6,146 bases of DNA from BS750m-G62 sp046483505 (GCA_046483505.1 JAWODB010000269.1:1-6146); one strand, 5' to 3'. Positions 1 through 5,105 are shown, numbered from the stretch's first letter. Made by a program: numbers and translations. Notes: generated by a model not told the origin, from the sequence alone.

Positions 1-259
1 GAAACGGTGGGAGGACACGCCGTTTTCTCGTGCGTAACCCCAATCCTTGCAAGAGGTTAGGGACGCTGTCCGCGTGAGCGGATTGCGGCGTGGGCCTGAG
101 CAGGGCCGACACGGCCTCTGGGGGAGATGGAATCTCCCCCAGAGGCCGTGTCGGCCCTGCTCAGGCCCACGCCGCAATCCGCTCAGGCGGACAGCGTCCC
201 TAACCTCTTGCAAGGATTGGGGTTACGCACGAGAAAACGGCGTGTCCTCCCACCGTTTC
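1..259. repeat. Near-perfect 259-base palindrome at the window edge
   Basis: Base i pairs with base 260-i from 1/259 inward to 128/132, leaving the loop GGA (129-131). I compared the arms base by base and found one mismatch, G74 opposite G186. The innermost stem reads GGGGGAGAT against ATCTCCCCC. Arm GC is about 64% by count (82 of 128). Because base 1 is already paired, the structure may continue to the left of the window. No coding content is convincing inside it. Long uninterrupted palindromes of this size are generally unstable in bacteria (SbcCD cleavage), so a fold-back assembly or amplification artefact at a contig end is the first explanation. A real hairpin end of a linear element or a recent inverted duplication is the alternative. 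Confidence 0.93.
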
Positions 260-265
260 GGGAGG
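246..265 (+). other. Short hairpin at the palindrome border
   Basis: CCTCCC (246-251) can pair with GGGAGG (260-265) across an 8-base loop. A run of five T follows at 274-278, but it is separated from the stem by eight bases, so this is a poor intrinsic terminator. The left half of the stem belongs to the right arm of the large palindrome, so the two structures are mutually exclusive. Confidence 0.3.
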
Positions 266-284
266 AGAGCCCCTTTTTATTCAC

Positions 285-313
285 TTGACCTCCGCGGTTG
301 CGGGACGTATACG
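285..313 (+). promoter_or_regulatory. Predicted sigma70 promoter for the HEPN/Cas2-like pair
   Basis: TTGACC (285-290) is followed after 17 bases by TATACG (308-313), a good match to -35 and -10 boxes at ideal spacing. Transcription would start near 319-321, only a few bases before the ATG at 324. The message would then be leaderless or nearly so, which fits the absence of a Shine-Dalgarno sequence before that ATG. The TTG at 285 is in frame with the HEPN gene, but by this reading it is promoter sequence rather than a start codon. Confidence 0.55.
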
Positions 314-323
314 GACCTCTACC

Positions 324-1073
324 ATGGGCGTGCCCAAGAAACGCGTAGAGCCCGAAGCAAAAGGGGCGGGGGCACAACGAAGCAACATCACGCCGCCTGC
401 TGAGAAGGAGTCTGAAGTAAGCGGGGTTAAGGAAGCGGCTGCTTCTACATTAACGCCCTTTGACGTTTTCGGGCTGTGCATTGCGAGAGCAAGGAACCTG
501 ATAAAGATCCACAAGGCAGCCCACGGACGAAGGGCAAAGCCAGAGAAGTACCTTTCCGACGCTCACCGAGCTTCCATCGTGTTGGCCGTGTCCGCACTTG
601 ATGCTTTCATTAGAACGTTTGTAATCCAGCGCGTGACGCGTTTGCTGGCAGATAGAGACAGGCCCTTGCCTTCAGTCTTGAGCGAACGTATACAGAGCCT
701 GATTAAGGGCGAGGTGTTGCTAGAGGCGGCACGAAAGTATGACCTGCTTGACAGGGTGGAGAAGGCTTTTCGGGGTGATTTCGCGCGAAAATCGTTCCAG
801 GGTACAAGAAACATAGAAGACTGCATGAAGCTGGTTGGCTATGACGACATTTTCCATGAGGTTGCTGTGGAAGCGGGGCTTAATGAGGACACATTGAGGG
901 AGGACCTGGATAGGTACACGGCGCGTCGGCATGCGATAGCACACCGCGGAGACTACGACTTGACGAAGAACCCACCTGATGAACAAAGTGTAACTCAAAA
1001 GGACGCCAACGAGTGCATTAAGCTCGTTGAAAAAATTGCAGAGCACATACACCGGCTAGAGGCCTCCCAATGA
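324..1073 (+). CDS. HEPN-domain protein, putative RNase (toxin-like)
   Basis: A 249-residue protein. Residues 1 to about 45 are polar, basic and probably disordered. The rest is predicted almost wholly helical. A helix containing ALDAFIR (91-97) and the later R-X4-H motif RHAIAH (R202 to H207), preceded by another Arg and followed by RGD, match HEPN proteins, most closely the RiboL-PSP-like group. In catalytic HEPN proteins the Arg and His of this motif form a metal-independent RNase centre when two subunits pair, so a cytoplasmic RNA-cutting toxin is inferred. I chose ATG 324 over the in-frame TTG 285 because the TTG sits in a promoter -35 box. The stop overlaps the start of the Cas2-like gene (ATGA), implying coupled translation. 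GC is about 45-55% in the rows I counted, well below the neighbours at 70% or more, suggesting transfer. HEPN assignment is fairly sure; toxin activity is not shown. Confidence 0.8.
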   Translation: MGVPKKRVEPEAKGAGAQRSNITPPAEKESEVSGVKEAAASTLTPFDVFGLCIARARNLIKIHKAAHGRRAKPEKYLSDAHRASIVLAVSALDAFIRTFVIQRVTRLLADRDRPLPSVLSERIQSLIKGEVLLEAARKYDLLDRVEKAFRGDFARKSFQGTRNIEDCMKLVGYDDIFHEVAVEAGLNEDTLREDLDRYTARRHAIAHRGDYDLTKNPPDEQSVTQKDANECIKLVEKIAEHIHRLEASQ

Positions 1074-1345
1074 GACGAGTATTGATAGTCACGTATGATC
1101 TTGTCCACCCCGGCAAGAACTATGAGGCTCTTTTGAAGAAGATAAAGGGATACCCGAGCTGGGCTAGGCTGGGCGGCTCTTCTTACCTTGTGCATACTGA
1201 GAAAGACCCCGTGAACGTGCGAAACGAGCTCGCCTTGGTCCTCGACGCTAACGACAAACTGTATGTCGGGGTTGCTCCTGCTCCGTCTGCTTGGCGAGGG
1301 CTTCCGCCAACCGTGTCGAACTGGATCCACGCAAATCAGAAGTAG
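1070..1345 (+). CDS. Cas2/SinR-like small ferredoxin-fold protein
   Basis: A 91-residue protein. The first strand, VLIVTYDL, places Asp10 just after a hydrophobic strand, as in Cas2 and VapD proteins. The following helix and the segment SWARLGGSSYLVHTE resemble the second and third elements of the Cas2 fold, and the overall pattern is that of stand-alone proteins usually named 'SinR family' or 'Cas2-like'. That name does not imply the Bacillus SinR repressor. Its ATG overlaps the HEPN stop by four bases (ATGA), and AGAGG at 1058-1062 lies 7 bases upstream as a ribosome binding site. No cas1 and no CRISPR array are in the window, so a role in spacer acquisition is unlikely. As HEPN partner it could be an antitoxin, a second nuclease or an RNA-binding regulator. 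Cas2 proteins act as homodimers, so a dimer is likely. GC is lower than in the genes downstream. Confidence 0.72.
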   Translation: MRRVLIVTYDLVHPGKNYEALLKKIKGYPSWARLGGSSYLVHTEKDPVNVRNELALVLDANDKLYVGVAPAPSAWRGLPPTVSNWIHANQK

Positions 1346-1467
1346 GCTCCGGTCCTTTGGTAATCGGCTGGGGCTGGAGAATTCCTGTCTGTGCCGCGGC
1401 TTTTGCTTGGAACCCCTGACTTAGCGCTGTTCTTTGCGTCCTTCGCGTCCTTTACGGTTCCTGCCTT
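1346..1467. other. Gap between the HEPN pair and the oxidoreductase
   Basis: These 122 bases separate two convergent genes. Apart from the nonamer repeat at 1430-1456, I see no clear hairpin with a T-run for either gene and no ORF worth calling. GC rises here from the lower value of the HEPN pair to the high value of the oxidoreductase, so one edge of the imported segment may lie in this gap. Confidence 0.5.
1430..1456 (-). repeat. Three tandem 9-base units downstream of the oxidoreductase
   Basis: On the plus strand the units are TTCTTTGCG (1430-1438), TCCTTCGCG (1439-1447) and TCCTTTACG (1448-1456), each differing from TCCTTTGCG at one position. On the minus strand, which is the sense of the oxidoreductase, they read as CGYRAAGGA units just after its stop codon. 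I recall similar nonamer runs in gaps between genes of planctomycete, cyanobacterial and related genomes, but cannot verify that here. The function is unknown. Confidence 0.7.
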
Positions 1468-2685
1468 TCACAGCACCCACGGCGACCGCATCGGGCGGTC
1501 CAGCAGCCGGTTCGCCTGCGCGTCGCCCGGGAACCGTTCCGCCGCCGGGTCCCACTTCAGCGGCCGCCGGAGGTCGAATGCGATGTTCCCCAGGTGGCAC
1601 ACGCTCATCGTCCGGTGGGCCGTTTCGACGTCCGCGGCCGCGGGGCGGCGATGGCGGATCGCCCACAGAAAGTTCCCCCCGTGATTGTCGCTGCGGTACA
1701 GGTGGACCTCGTCGGCGCGCGTCTTCTCGCGCGCGAGGCTCGCCGGCCACGTCCGGAGTTTGCCCCGGTTGACCGCCACCTGGCCCTCTTCGCCGACGAA
1801 CACGACGGCCCAGTCGCCCATCCGGTTCATGTGATGCACCGCCGTGCCGCAGGTGTACCGGAACGTCACGCCCGGCCGTCCGTCCGTACCGGGCGGCAGG
1901 ATCTCGACGGGCCCCGTGTCGTCGGCCGCCAGCCCCCACTGGGCGATGTCGAAATGATGGCTGCCCCAGCCGGTCATCCCGCCGCCGGAGAACGCGCGGT
2001 ACCCCTCCCATCCCTGCAGGCAGATCCGATGGTTGAACGGCCGCCACGGCGCCGGCCCCAGCCACAGGTTCCAGTCGATGTCCGGCGGGCACGGCTCGCC
2101 CGGCAGGTTGCACGGGTGCGGCGGCCCGCCCACGTACACCTCCACGTGCTTCAGGCGCCCGACGCGGCCGCTGCGGACCATCTCGCACGCGAACCGGAAC
2201 TCGCCCGCGCTCCGCTGCTGGGTCCCGTGCTGGAAGATGCGGCCGTACCGCCGCACCGCCCGGACCATGGCCCGCCCGTTGCCGATGGTCAGGCTGCTCG
2301 GCTTCTCGCAGTAGACGTCCGCCCCCGCCTTCGCCGCCGCCACCGTGTGCAGCGGTTTCCATTGGGTCGGCGTCGCCACGGTCACGGCGTCGATGTCGCC
2401 GCGCGCGAGCATCTCGCGGTAATCGCAATAGACGGCCAGCCCCTTCGCCTTGAACGGCTTGCGGCGTCGGCCCATGACGTCGCAGACGGCCACCGGCTGG
2501 ACGTCGCTGTGGCGGGCGAGGCTGCCGAAGACGTACCGGCCCCGTCCGCCCAGGCCGATGCCCGCGAGGTGGATCCGGTCGTTCGCGCCGAACGTCTCGG
2601 CCGCCACGACGAGCGGCCCGGCACACGCCGCGGCCGTGGCGCCTTTCAAGAGGTTCCGTCGGGTCAGTCGGCTGCGGCGTGACAT
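1468..2685 (-). CDS. Tat-exported Gfo/Idh/MocA family oxidoreductase
   Basis: A 405-residue NAD(P)-dependent dehydrogenase of the sugar/inositol type. Residues 1-35 are a twin-arginine signal (LTRRNLLKG at 7-15, then an Ala-rich stretch), so the folded protein is probably exported. The nucleotide-binding fold starts at residue 38 with GIGLGGRG (42-49). The family motif EKP is at 127-129, with Lys128 the usual catalytic or cofactor-contacting lysine. The C-terminal domain has GSHHFDIAQWG (241-251) with the paired His243/His244 typical of planctomycete members. The TPDHWH-like loop usual in these relatives reads TPTQWK (105-110). The ending NRLLDRPMRSPWVL is normal, so the gene is intact. I chose ATG 2685 because it directly begins the Tat signal and has AAAGGGGGAA upstream; the longer frame to 2796 only translates a hairpin repeat. 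The substrate cannot be told, but a sugar or polyol is likely. Confidence 0.93.
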   Translation of the reverse strand: MSRRSRLTRRNLLKGATAAACAGPLVVAAETFGANDRIHLAGIGLGGRGRYVFGSLARHSDVQPVAVCDVMGRRRKPFKAKGLAVYCDYREMLARGDIDAVTVATPTQWKPLHTVAAAKAGADVYCEKPSSLTIGNGRAMVRAVRRYGRIFQHGTQQRSAGEFRFACEMVRSGRVGRLKHVEVYVGGPPHPCNLPGEPCPPDIDWNLWLGPAPWRPFNHRICLQGWEGYRAFSGGGMTGWGSHHFDIAQWGLAADDTGPVEILPPGTDGRPGVTFRYTCGTAVHHMNRMGDWAVVFVGEEGQVAVNRGKLRTWPASLAREKTRADEVHLYRSDNHGGNFLWAIRHRRPAAADVETAHRTMSVCHLGNIAFDLRRPLKWDPAAERFPGDAQANRLLDRPMRSPWVL

Positions 2686-2732
2686 GGCTTCCCCCTTTGC
2701 AGGCGGTCGGAGACGGATCATGTCGCGGGTGT

Positions 2733-2760
2733 GCGCGGCGGGTCTCCGCACCCGCCGCGC
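2733..2760 (+). repeat. REP-like hairpin, copy A
   Basis: A perfect 11-base stem, GCGCGGCGGGT (2733-2743) with ACCCGCCGCGC (2750-2760), enclosing the six-base loop CTCCGC. It lies about 50 bases upstream of the oxidoreductase start, in its probable 5' region. It belongs to the same family as 2772-2803, 4337-4364, 5055-5084 and 5106-5133. Confidence 0.9.
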
Positions 2761-2771
2761 CCCGCCGTAGG

Positions 2772-2803
2772 GTGCGCGGTGCTTACGGAAGACCACCGCG
2801 CAC
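2772..2803 (-). repeat. REP-like hairpin, diverged copy E (opposite orientation to A)
   Basis: GTGCGCGGTG (2772-2781) pairs perfectly with CACCGCGCAC (2794-2803). The 12-base centre holds TACGGAAGACC, close to the TACGGAGACC of copies B and D. The stem carries a T-A pair where copies A, B and D have C-G. It lies 11 bases after copy A in reverse orientation, making an inverted pair. Confidence 0.7.
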
Positions 2804-2819
2804 GGCGCAATTCCCTCCC

Positions 2820-2834
2820 GTGCGTCCGCACCCG
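2820..2834 (+). repeat. Possible remnant of the same hairpin family
   Basis: TCCGCACCCG (2825-2834) is identical to the loop and right-arm start of copy A (2745-2754). GTGCG and CGCAC (2820-2824, 2827-2831) form a small palindrome around TC. This could be a decayed copy or chance in very GC-rich sequence. Confidence 0.3.
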
Positions 2835-2835
2835 G

Positions 2836-2900
2836 TTAAACCCGTAGGGGGGCGGCCCCGACCGTTTTTTCGCTCCGCTTCCGGCGGCCGGCGGGTTTAA
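2836..2900. repeat. 9-base inverted repeat with 47-base spacer
   Basis: TTAAACCCG (2836-2844) is the exact reverse complement of CGGGTTTAA (2892-2900). AT-rich ends are conspicuous in this GC-rich surrounding. The spacer has GGGGCGGCCCC and a run of six T (2865-2870). It might be the ends of a very small non-autonomous element or a long-loop RNA stem. Confidence 0.5.
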
Positions 2901-2928
2901 TGGCGCACGGACCGCCCGGGAGAACGCC

Positions 2929-3030
2929 ATGCGACGCCGTTCCATTGCACCGTTGGCAGCGCTGTGTGTCTTCGCCCTTGCCGGGGCCGTCCTTGCCGCT
3001 TCCGAAAGGAATGGCTGGCCGAAGGGCTGA
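2929..3030 (+). CDS. 33-codon ORF resembling a lone signal peptide
   Basis: ATG at 2929 is preceded at 6 bases by GGGAG (2918-2922), a proper ribosome binding site. The peptide begins MRRRS, continues with a hydrophobic core of about 17 residues (APLAALCVFALAGAVLA), has an Ala-x-Ala-type cleavage region near AVLAA, then ends after SERNGWPKG at a TGA (3028-3030). This is the shape of a Sec signal peptide with only about ten residues following. It may be a small secreted or membrane peptide, or the stump of an exported protein whose remainder is lost. I see no long continuation in another frame before the fbaB promoter. Confidence 0.45.
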   Translation: MRRRSIAPLAALCVFALAGAVLAASERNGWPKG

Positions 3031-3040
3031 CGGACCGCAG

Positions 3041-3055
3041 AGGTGCCTGGCACCT
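3041..3055. repeat. Palindrome AGGTGCC-T-GGCACCT
   Basis: A perfect 7-base inverted repeat around a single T, followed by TT. It lies just after the 33-codon ORF and about 30 bases before the fbaB -35 box. A related, less symmetrical version occurs at 5085-5103. I recall GGTGCC/GGCACC palindromes of this kind as dispersed intergenic motifs in several phyla, unverified here. Confidence 0.6.
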
Positions 3056-3084
3056 TTGCGTGCCGCCCTCGCTTGCAAAGTCAG

Positions 3085-3114
3085 TTGACCGTAGCCGCCC
3101 GCAGCCGCTATAGT
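3085..3114 (+). promoter_or_regulatory. Predicted sigma70 promoter of fbaB
   Basis: TTGACC (3085-3090), an 18-base spacer and TATAGT (3109-3114) match -35 and -10 boxes. The start of transcription is expected near 3120, giving a leader of about 45 bases with GAGGAG (3155-3160) 7 bases before the ATG. A second TTGACC at 3125-3130 has no -10 partner. The -35 hexamer is the same as that proposed for the HEPN gene. Confidence 0.65.
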
Positions 3115-3167
3115 TTGGTGTCCGTTGACCGGAATTACGTCCGCCGTCCACGACGAGGAGATCGACC

Positions 3168-4238
3168 ATGGCTGCCATCGACCGGATTCGCGAGTACCTC
3201 GGCGACGAGGCCGACGACCTGCTCACCCACAAGGCCGCCGGCATCCCGAAGGACCAGTTGCACGTGCCCGGGCCGGATTTCATCGACCGCACGTTCGCGG
3301 GGAGCGACCGCCCCTCGCCGGTCCTCGCGCAGTTGCACCGCGTCTTCCACACGGGCCGCCTGGCGGGGACGGGGTACCTCTCCGTCCTGCCGGTGGACCA
3401 GGGCATCGAGCACTCCGGGGCGGCCTCGTTCGCGCCGAACCCGGCGTACTTCGATCCGGAGAACATCGTCCGCCTGGCCATCGAGGGCGGATGCAACGCC
3501 TGCGCCTCCACGCTGGGCGTCCTCGGCGCCGTCTCCCGCAAGTACGCCCACAAGATTCCGTTCATCGTCAAACTGAACCACTCCGAACTGCTCACCTACC
3601 CGAACTTCTACGACCAGACGATGTTTGCCCAGGTCGAGCAGGCCTACTGGATGGGCGCCGCCGCCGTCGGGGCCACCGTCTACTACGGCTCGGAGGAATC
3701 GCGCCGCCAGATCCAGGAAGTCAGCGACGCGTTCATGCAGGCGCACGAGCGCGGCATGTTCACCGTCCTGTGGTGCTACCTGCGGAACAGCGCGTTCAAG
3801 ACGAAGGAGGCCGACTACCACCTGGCCGCCGACCTCTCCGGCCAGGCCAACCACCTGGGCGTCACCATCGAGGCCGACATCGTCAAGCAGAAGGCCCCCC
3901 AGTGCAACGCCGGGTTCAAGGCGATGGCCCGCGAGCAGAAGTACGGCCGGACCGACGACCGCGTCTACGAGGAACTCGCCACCGACCACCCCATCGAGTG
4001 GACCCGCTGGCAGGTCGTCAACTGCTACATGGGCCGCGTGCCGATGATCAACTCCGGCGGGGCCTCCGGCGAGAACGACTTCGCCGAGGTCACCCGCACG
4101 GCCGTCATCAACAAGCGGGCGGGCGGCTCCGGCCTCATCACCGGCCGCAAGGCCTTCCAGCGCCCGATGGACGAGGGCGCCGAACTCCTGAACGCCGTCC
4201 AGGACGTCTACCTCTGCGACGACGTGACGGTGGCGTAA
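3168..4238 (+). CDS. fbaB: Class I fructose-bisphosphate aldolase (DhnA/FbaB type)
   Basis: A 356-residue cytoplasmic enzyme that reversibly splits fructose 1,6-bisphosphate into dihydroxyacetone phosphate and glyceraldehyde 3-phosphate in glycolysis and gluconeogenesis. It follows E. coli FbaB (about 350 residues, from memory) nearly throughout: TGRLAGTGYLSVLPVDQGIEH-type segment at 62-82, ASFAPNPAYFDPENIV (86-101), KLNHSE (135-140), YGSEESRRQI (173-182), YLRNSAFK (204-211), SGQANHLG (224-231), INSGGASGEND (294-304, phosphate loop), VINKRAGGSGLITGRKAF (313-330). Lys240 in ADIVKQK aligns with the Schiff-base lysine of the archaeal-type family. Start is fixed by GAGGAG 7 bases upstream and by the match to family N-termini. 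It has its own promoter, and a hairpin follows the stop. GC is about 70%. Nothing is missing or broken. Confidence 0.97.
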   Translation: MAAIDRIREYLGDEADDLLTHKAAGIPKDQLHVPGPDFIDRTFAGSDRPSPVLAQLHRVFHTGRLAGTGYLSVLPVDQGIEHSGAASFAPNPAYFDPENIVRLAIEGGCNACASTLGVLGAVSRKYAHKIPFIVKLNHSELLTYPNFYDQTMFAQVEQAYWMGAAAVGATVYYGSEESRRQIQEVSDAFMQAHERGMFTVLWCYLRNSAFKTKEADYHLAADLSGQANHLGVTIEADIVKQKAPQCNAGFKAMAREQKYGRTDDRVYEELATDHPIEWTRWQVVNCYMGRVPMINSGGASGENDFAEVTRTAVINKRAGGSGLITGRKAFQRPMDEGAELLNAVQDVYLCDDVTVA

Positions 4239-4247
4239 GGCGAACGA

Positions 4248-4268
4248 CCGCCGACGTGCCGTCGGCGG
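4248..4268 (+). terminator. Hairpin after fbaB, possible terminator
   Basis: CCGCCGAC (4248-4255) pairs with GTCGGCGG (4261-4268) around GTGCC, beginning 10 bases after the fbaB stop. There is no T-run, only CTAAA, so termination would depend on the strength of the stem or on Rho. A competing outer stem CGACCG (4245-4250) with CGGTCG (4274-4279) is also possible. Confidence 0.5.
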
Positions 4269-4308
4269 CTAAACGGTCGCGCGGGGCGGCGCAAGCCGGT
4301 GTTGAGCC

Positions 4309-4325
4309 GTCGACCGCAGGTCGAC
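4309..4325. repeat. Palindrome GTCGACC-GCA-GGTCGAC
   Basis: A perfect 7-base inverted repeat with a three-base centre in the fbaB to hypothetical-gene gap, 12 bases before REP-like copy B. It could be a protein-binding palindrome for the downstream gene or a second RNA hairpin. No second copy was seen in the window. Confidence 0.45.
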
Positions 4326-4336
4326 GCGCCATGATC

Positions 4337-4364
4337 GCACGGCGGGTACGGAGACCCGCCGCGC
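4337..4364 (-). repeat. REP-like hairpin, copy B
   Basis: Arms GCACGGCGGGT (4337-4347) and ACCCGCCGCGC (4354-4364) around the loop ACGGAG. The one unpaired position is A4339 opposite C4362. Orientation is opposite to copy A. It sits 20 bases before the start of the downstream gene, so it would be in that gene's leader if transcribed. Confidence 0.88.
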
Positions 4365-4383
4365 ACGAAGTGGGGGAGCGCGC

Positions 4384-5028
4384 ATGAACGGACGCAACAC
4401 GGTCACCCTGGAGGTCGCCGGCACCCGGCACCGCGTGCGCTTTGAGGGGGCCGGGGCGGAGGCCGGCCTCCCGCCGTTCGTCGGCGCCTTCACCGTGACG
4501 CCGGCCGAGGGCGGCGAGGGACGGGACCTGCGTGTCGCCCTCGGCCTGGACTTCCTCTGGTCCGCCGACGTTGCGATGGACGCCGATGAAGCCGCCGACC
4601 GCATCATGCGGACCGTGGGGCTCCTGTGCGTCCGCGCCCACTTGGCGGGCGACCTGGAAGCCGATAACGACGGCACGCTTCAGGTCCGTGACTTCATCGG
4701 CGACGGGTACCCCGATTACACGAGCGTGGAGAAGTTCGTCGGGAGCCTGTACGACCCGCCCGGCCGCATCGAACGCTTCTGCCGGGAGGACCTGCTGCGG
4801 TGCCTCTCGGCCCACGCCGACGAGAAGGGGTCGGAGGACGAGCCGACCGGGCCCGGCCTGACGGTCGCGCGGTTCCTGGCGTGGCCCGAGAAGCGGCGGT
4901 TCTACGCGTCCGAGACCGTCCGCGACGCCGTCCTGGAGTGGGAGACGGAAGGCCTCGTCGAGACGCTCGCCGACCGCTTCCGCCTTCGCCCGGACCGCCT
5001 GGATGACGCTCGGGCGCTGCTGGAGTAG
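4384..5028 (+). CDS. Hypothetical protein, 214 residues
   Basis: I do not recognise a family. The product is acidic and soluble, with no signal peptide and no membrane segment. Residues 5-60 look strand-rich (VTLEVAGTRHRVRF, then LRVALGLDFLW); 64-92 look helical with DADEAADRIMRTVG. A region with GDGYPDYTSVEKFVGSLYD (106-124) follows, then a charged linker (144-157). The C-terminal 160-214 is helical and ends LRPDRLDDARALLE, which could be a small winged-helix-like or protein-binding domain. GGGGGAG (4372-4378) lies 5 bases before the ATG. High GC with strong third-position bias and no frame breaks support a real gene. It is separated from fbaB by 145 bases carrying hairpins, so cotranscription is uncertain. 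Confidence 0.75.
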   Translation: MNGRNTVTLEVAGTRHRVRFEGAGAEAGLPPFVGAFTVTPAEGGEGRDLRVALGLDFLWSADVAMDADEAADRIMRTVGLLCVRAHLAGDLEADNDGTLQVRDFIGDGYPDYTSVEKFVGSLYDPPGRIERFCREDLLRCLSAHADEKGSEDEPTGPGLTVARFLAWPEKRRFYASETVRDAVLEWETEGLVETLADRFRLRPDRLDDARALLE

Positions 5029-5054
5029 GACTGTGCGTTCGTGTCTGGGGCCTG

Positions 5055-5084
5055 AGCGCGGTGGGTCTCCGCACCCACCGCGCT
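5055..5084 (+). repeat. REP-like hairpin, copy C
   Basis: A perfect 12-base stem, AGCGCGGTGGGT (5055-5066) with ACCCACCGCGCT (5073-5084), around the loop CTCCGC. Compared with copies A and D, one stem C-G pair is a T-A pair on both sides, a compensatory change that keeps the stem. It lies 27 bases after the stop of the hypothetical gene and could also act as its terminator. Confidence 0.92.
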
Positions 5085-5103
5085 AAAGGGTGCCTGGTGT
5101 TTG
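5085..5103 (+). repeat. GGTGCCTGG motif between copies C and D
   Basis: AAAGGGTGCCTGGTGTTTG shares GGTGCCTGG with the palindrome at 3041-3055 (5089-5097 against 3042-3050). The inverted repeat is weaker here. It fills almost the whole gap between the two hairpins. Confidence 0.45.
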
Positions 5104-5105
5104 CT

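Noticed and set aside
285..323. TTG start giving a HEPN protein 13 residues longer
   Set aside because: The TTG is part of a TTGACC -35 box at ideal distance from TATACG, and the added residues show no family feature.
47..403. 118-codon ORF running through the palindrome
   Set aside because: No ribosome binding site, composition unlike a protein, and it overlaps the HEPN gene in another frame.
1..1345. CRISPR array linked to the Cas2-like gene
   Set aside because: No regularly spaced direct repeats and no cas1 or other cas gene are visible.
1421..2682. Long open frames of about 360-400 codons overlapping the oxidoreductase on both strands
   Set aside because: They are Arg/Pro/Gly-rich shadows caused by high GC; the frame with Rossmann, EKP and HH motifs is the real one.
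2686..2796. Longer start for the oxidoreductase at 2796
   Set aside because: The extra 37 codons translate through hairpin copy A and precede a complete Tat signal with its own ribosome binding site.
2847..2870. Intrinsic terminator GGGG-CGG-CCCC followed by six T
   Set aside because: The stem is only four pairs, is six bases from the T-run, and no plus-strand gene ends here.
3125..4387. Open frames of 420 codons (plus) and 284 codons (minus) over fbaB
   Set aside because: Low-complexity shadow translations; fbaB matches its family from end to end.
5048..5057. 10-mer GGGCCTGAGC shared with the palindrome arm at 92-101
   Set aside because: A single short match without extension is expected by chance in GC-rich sequence.
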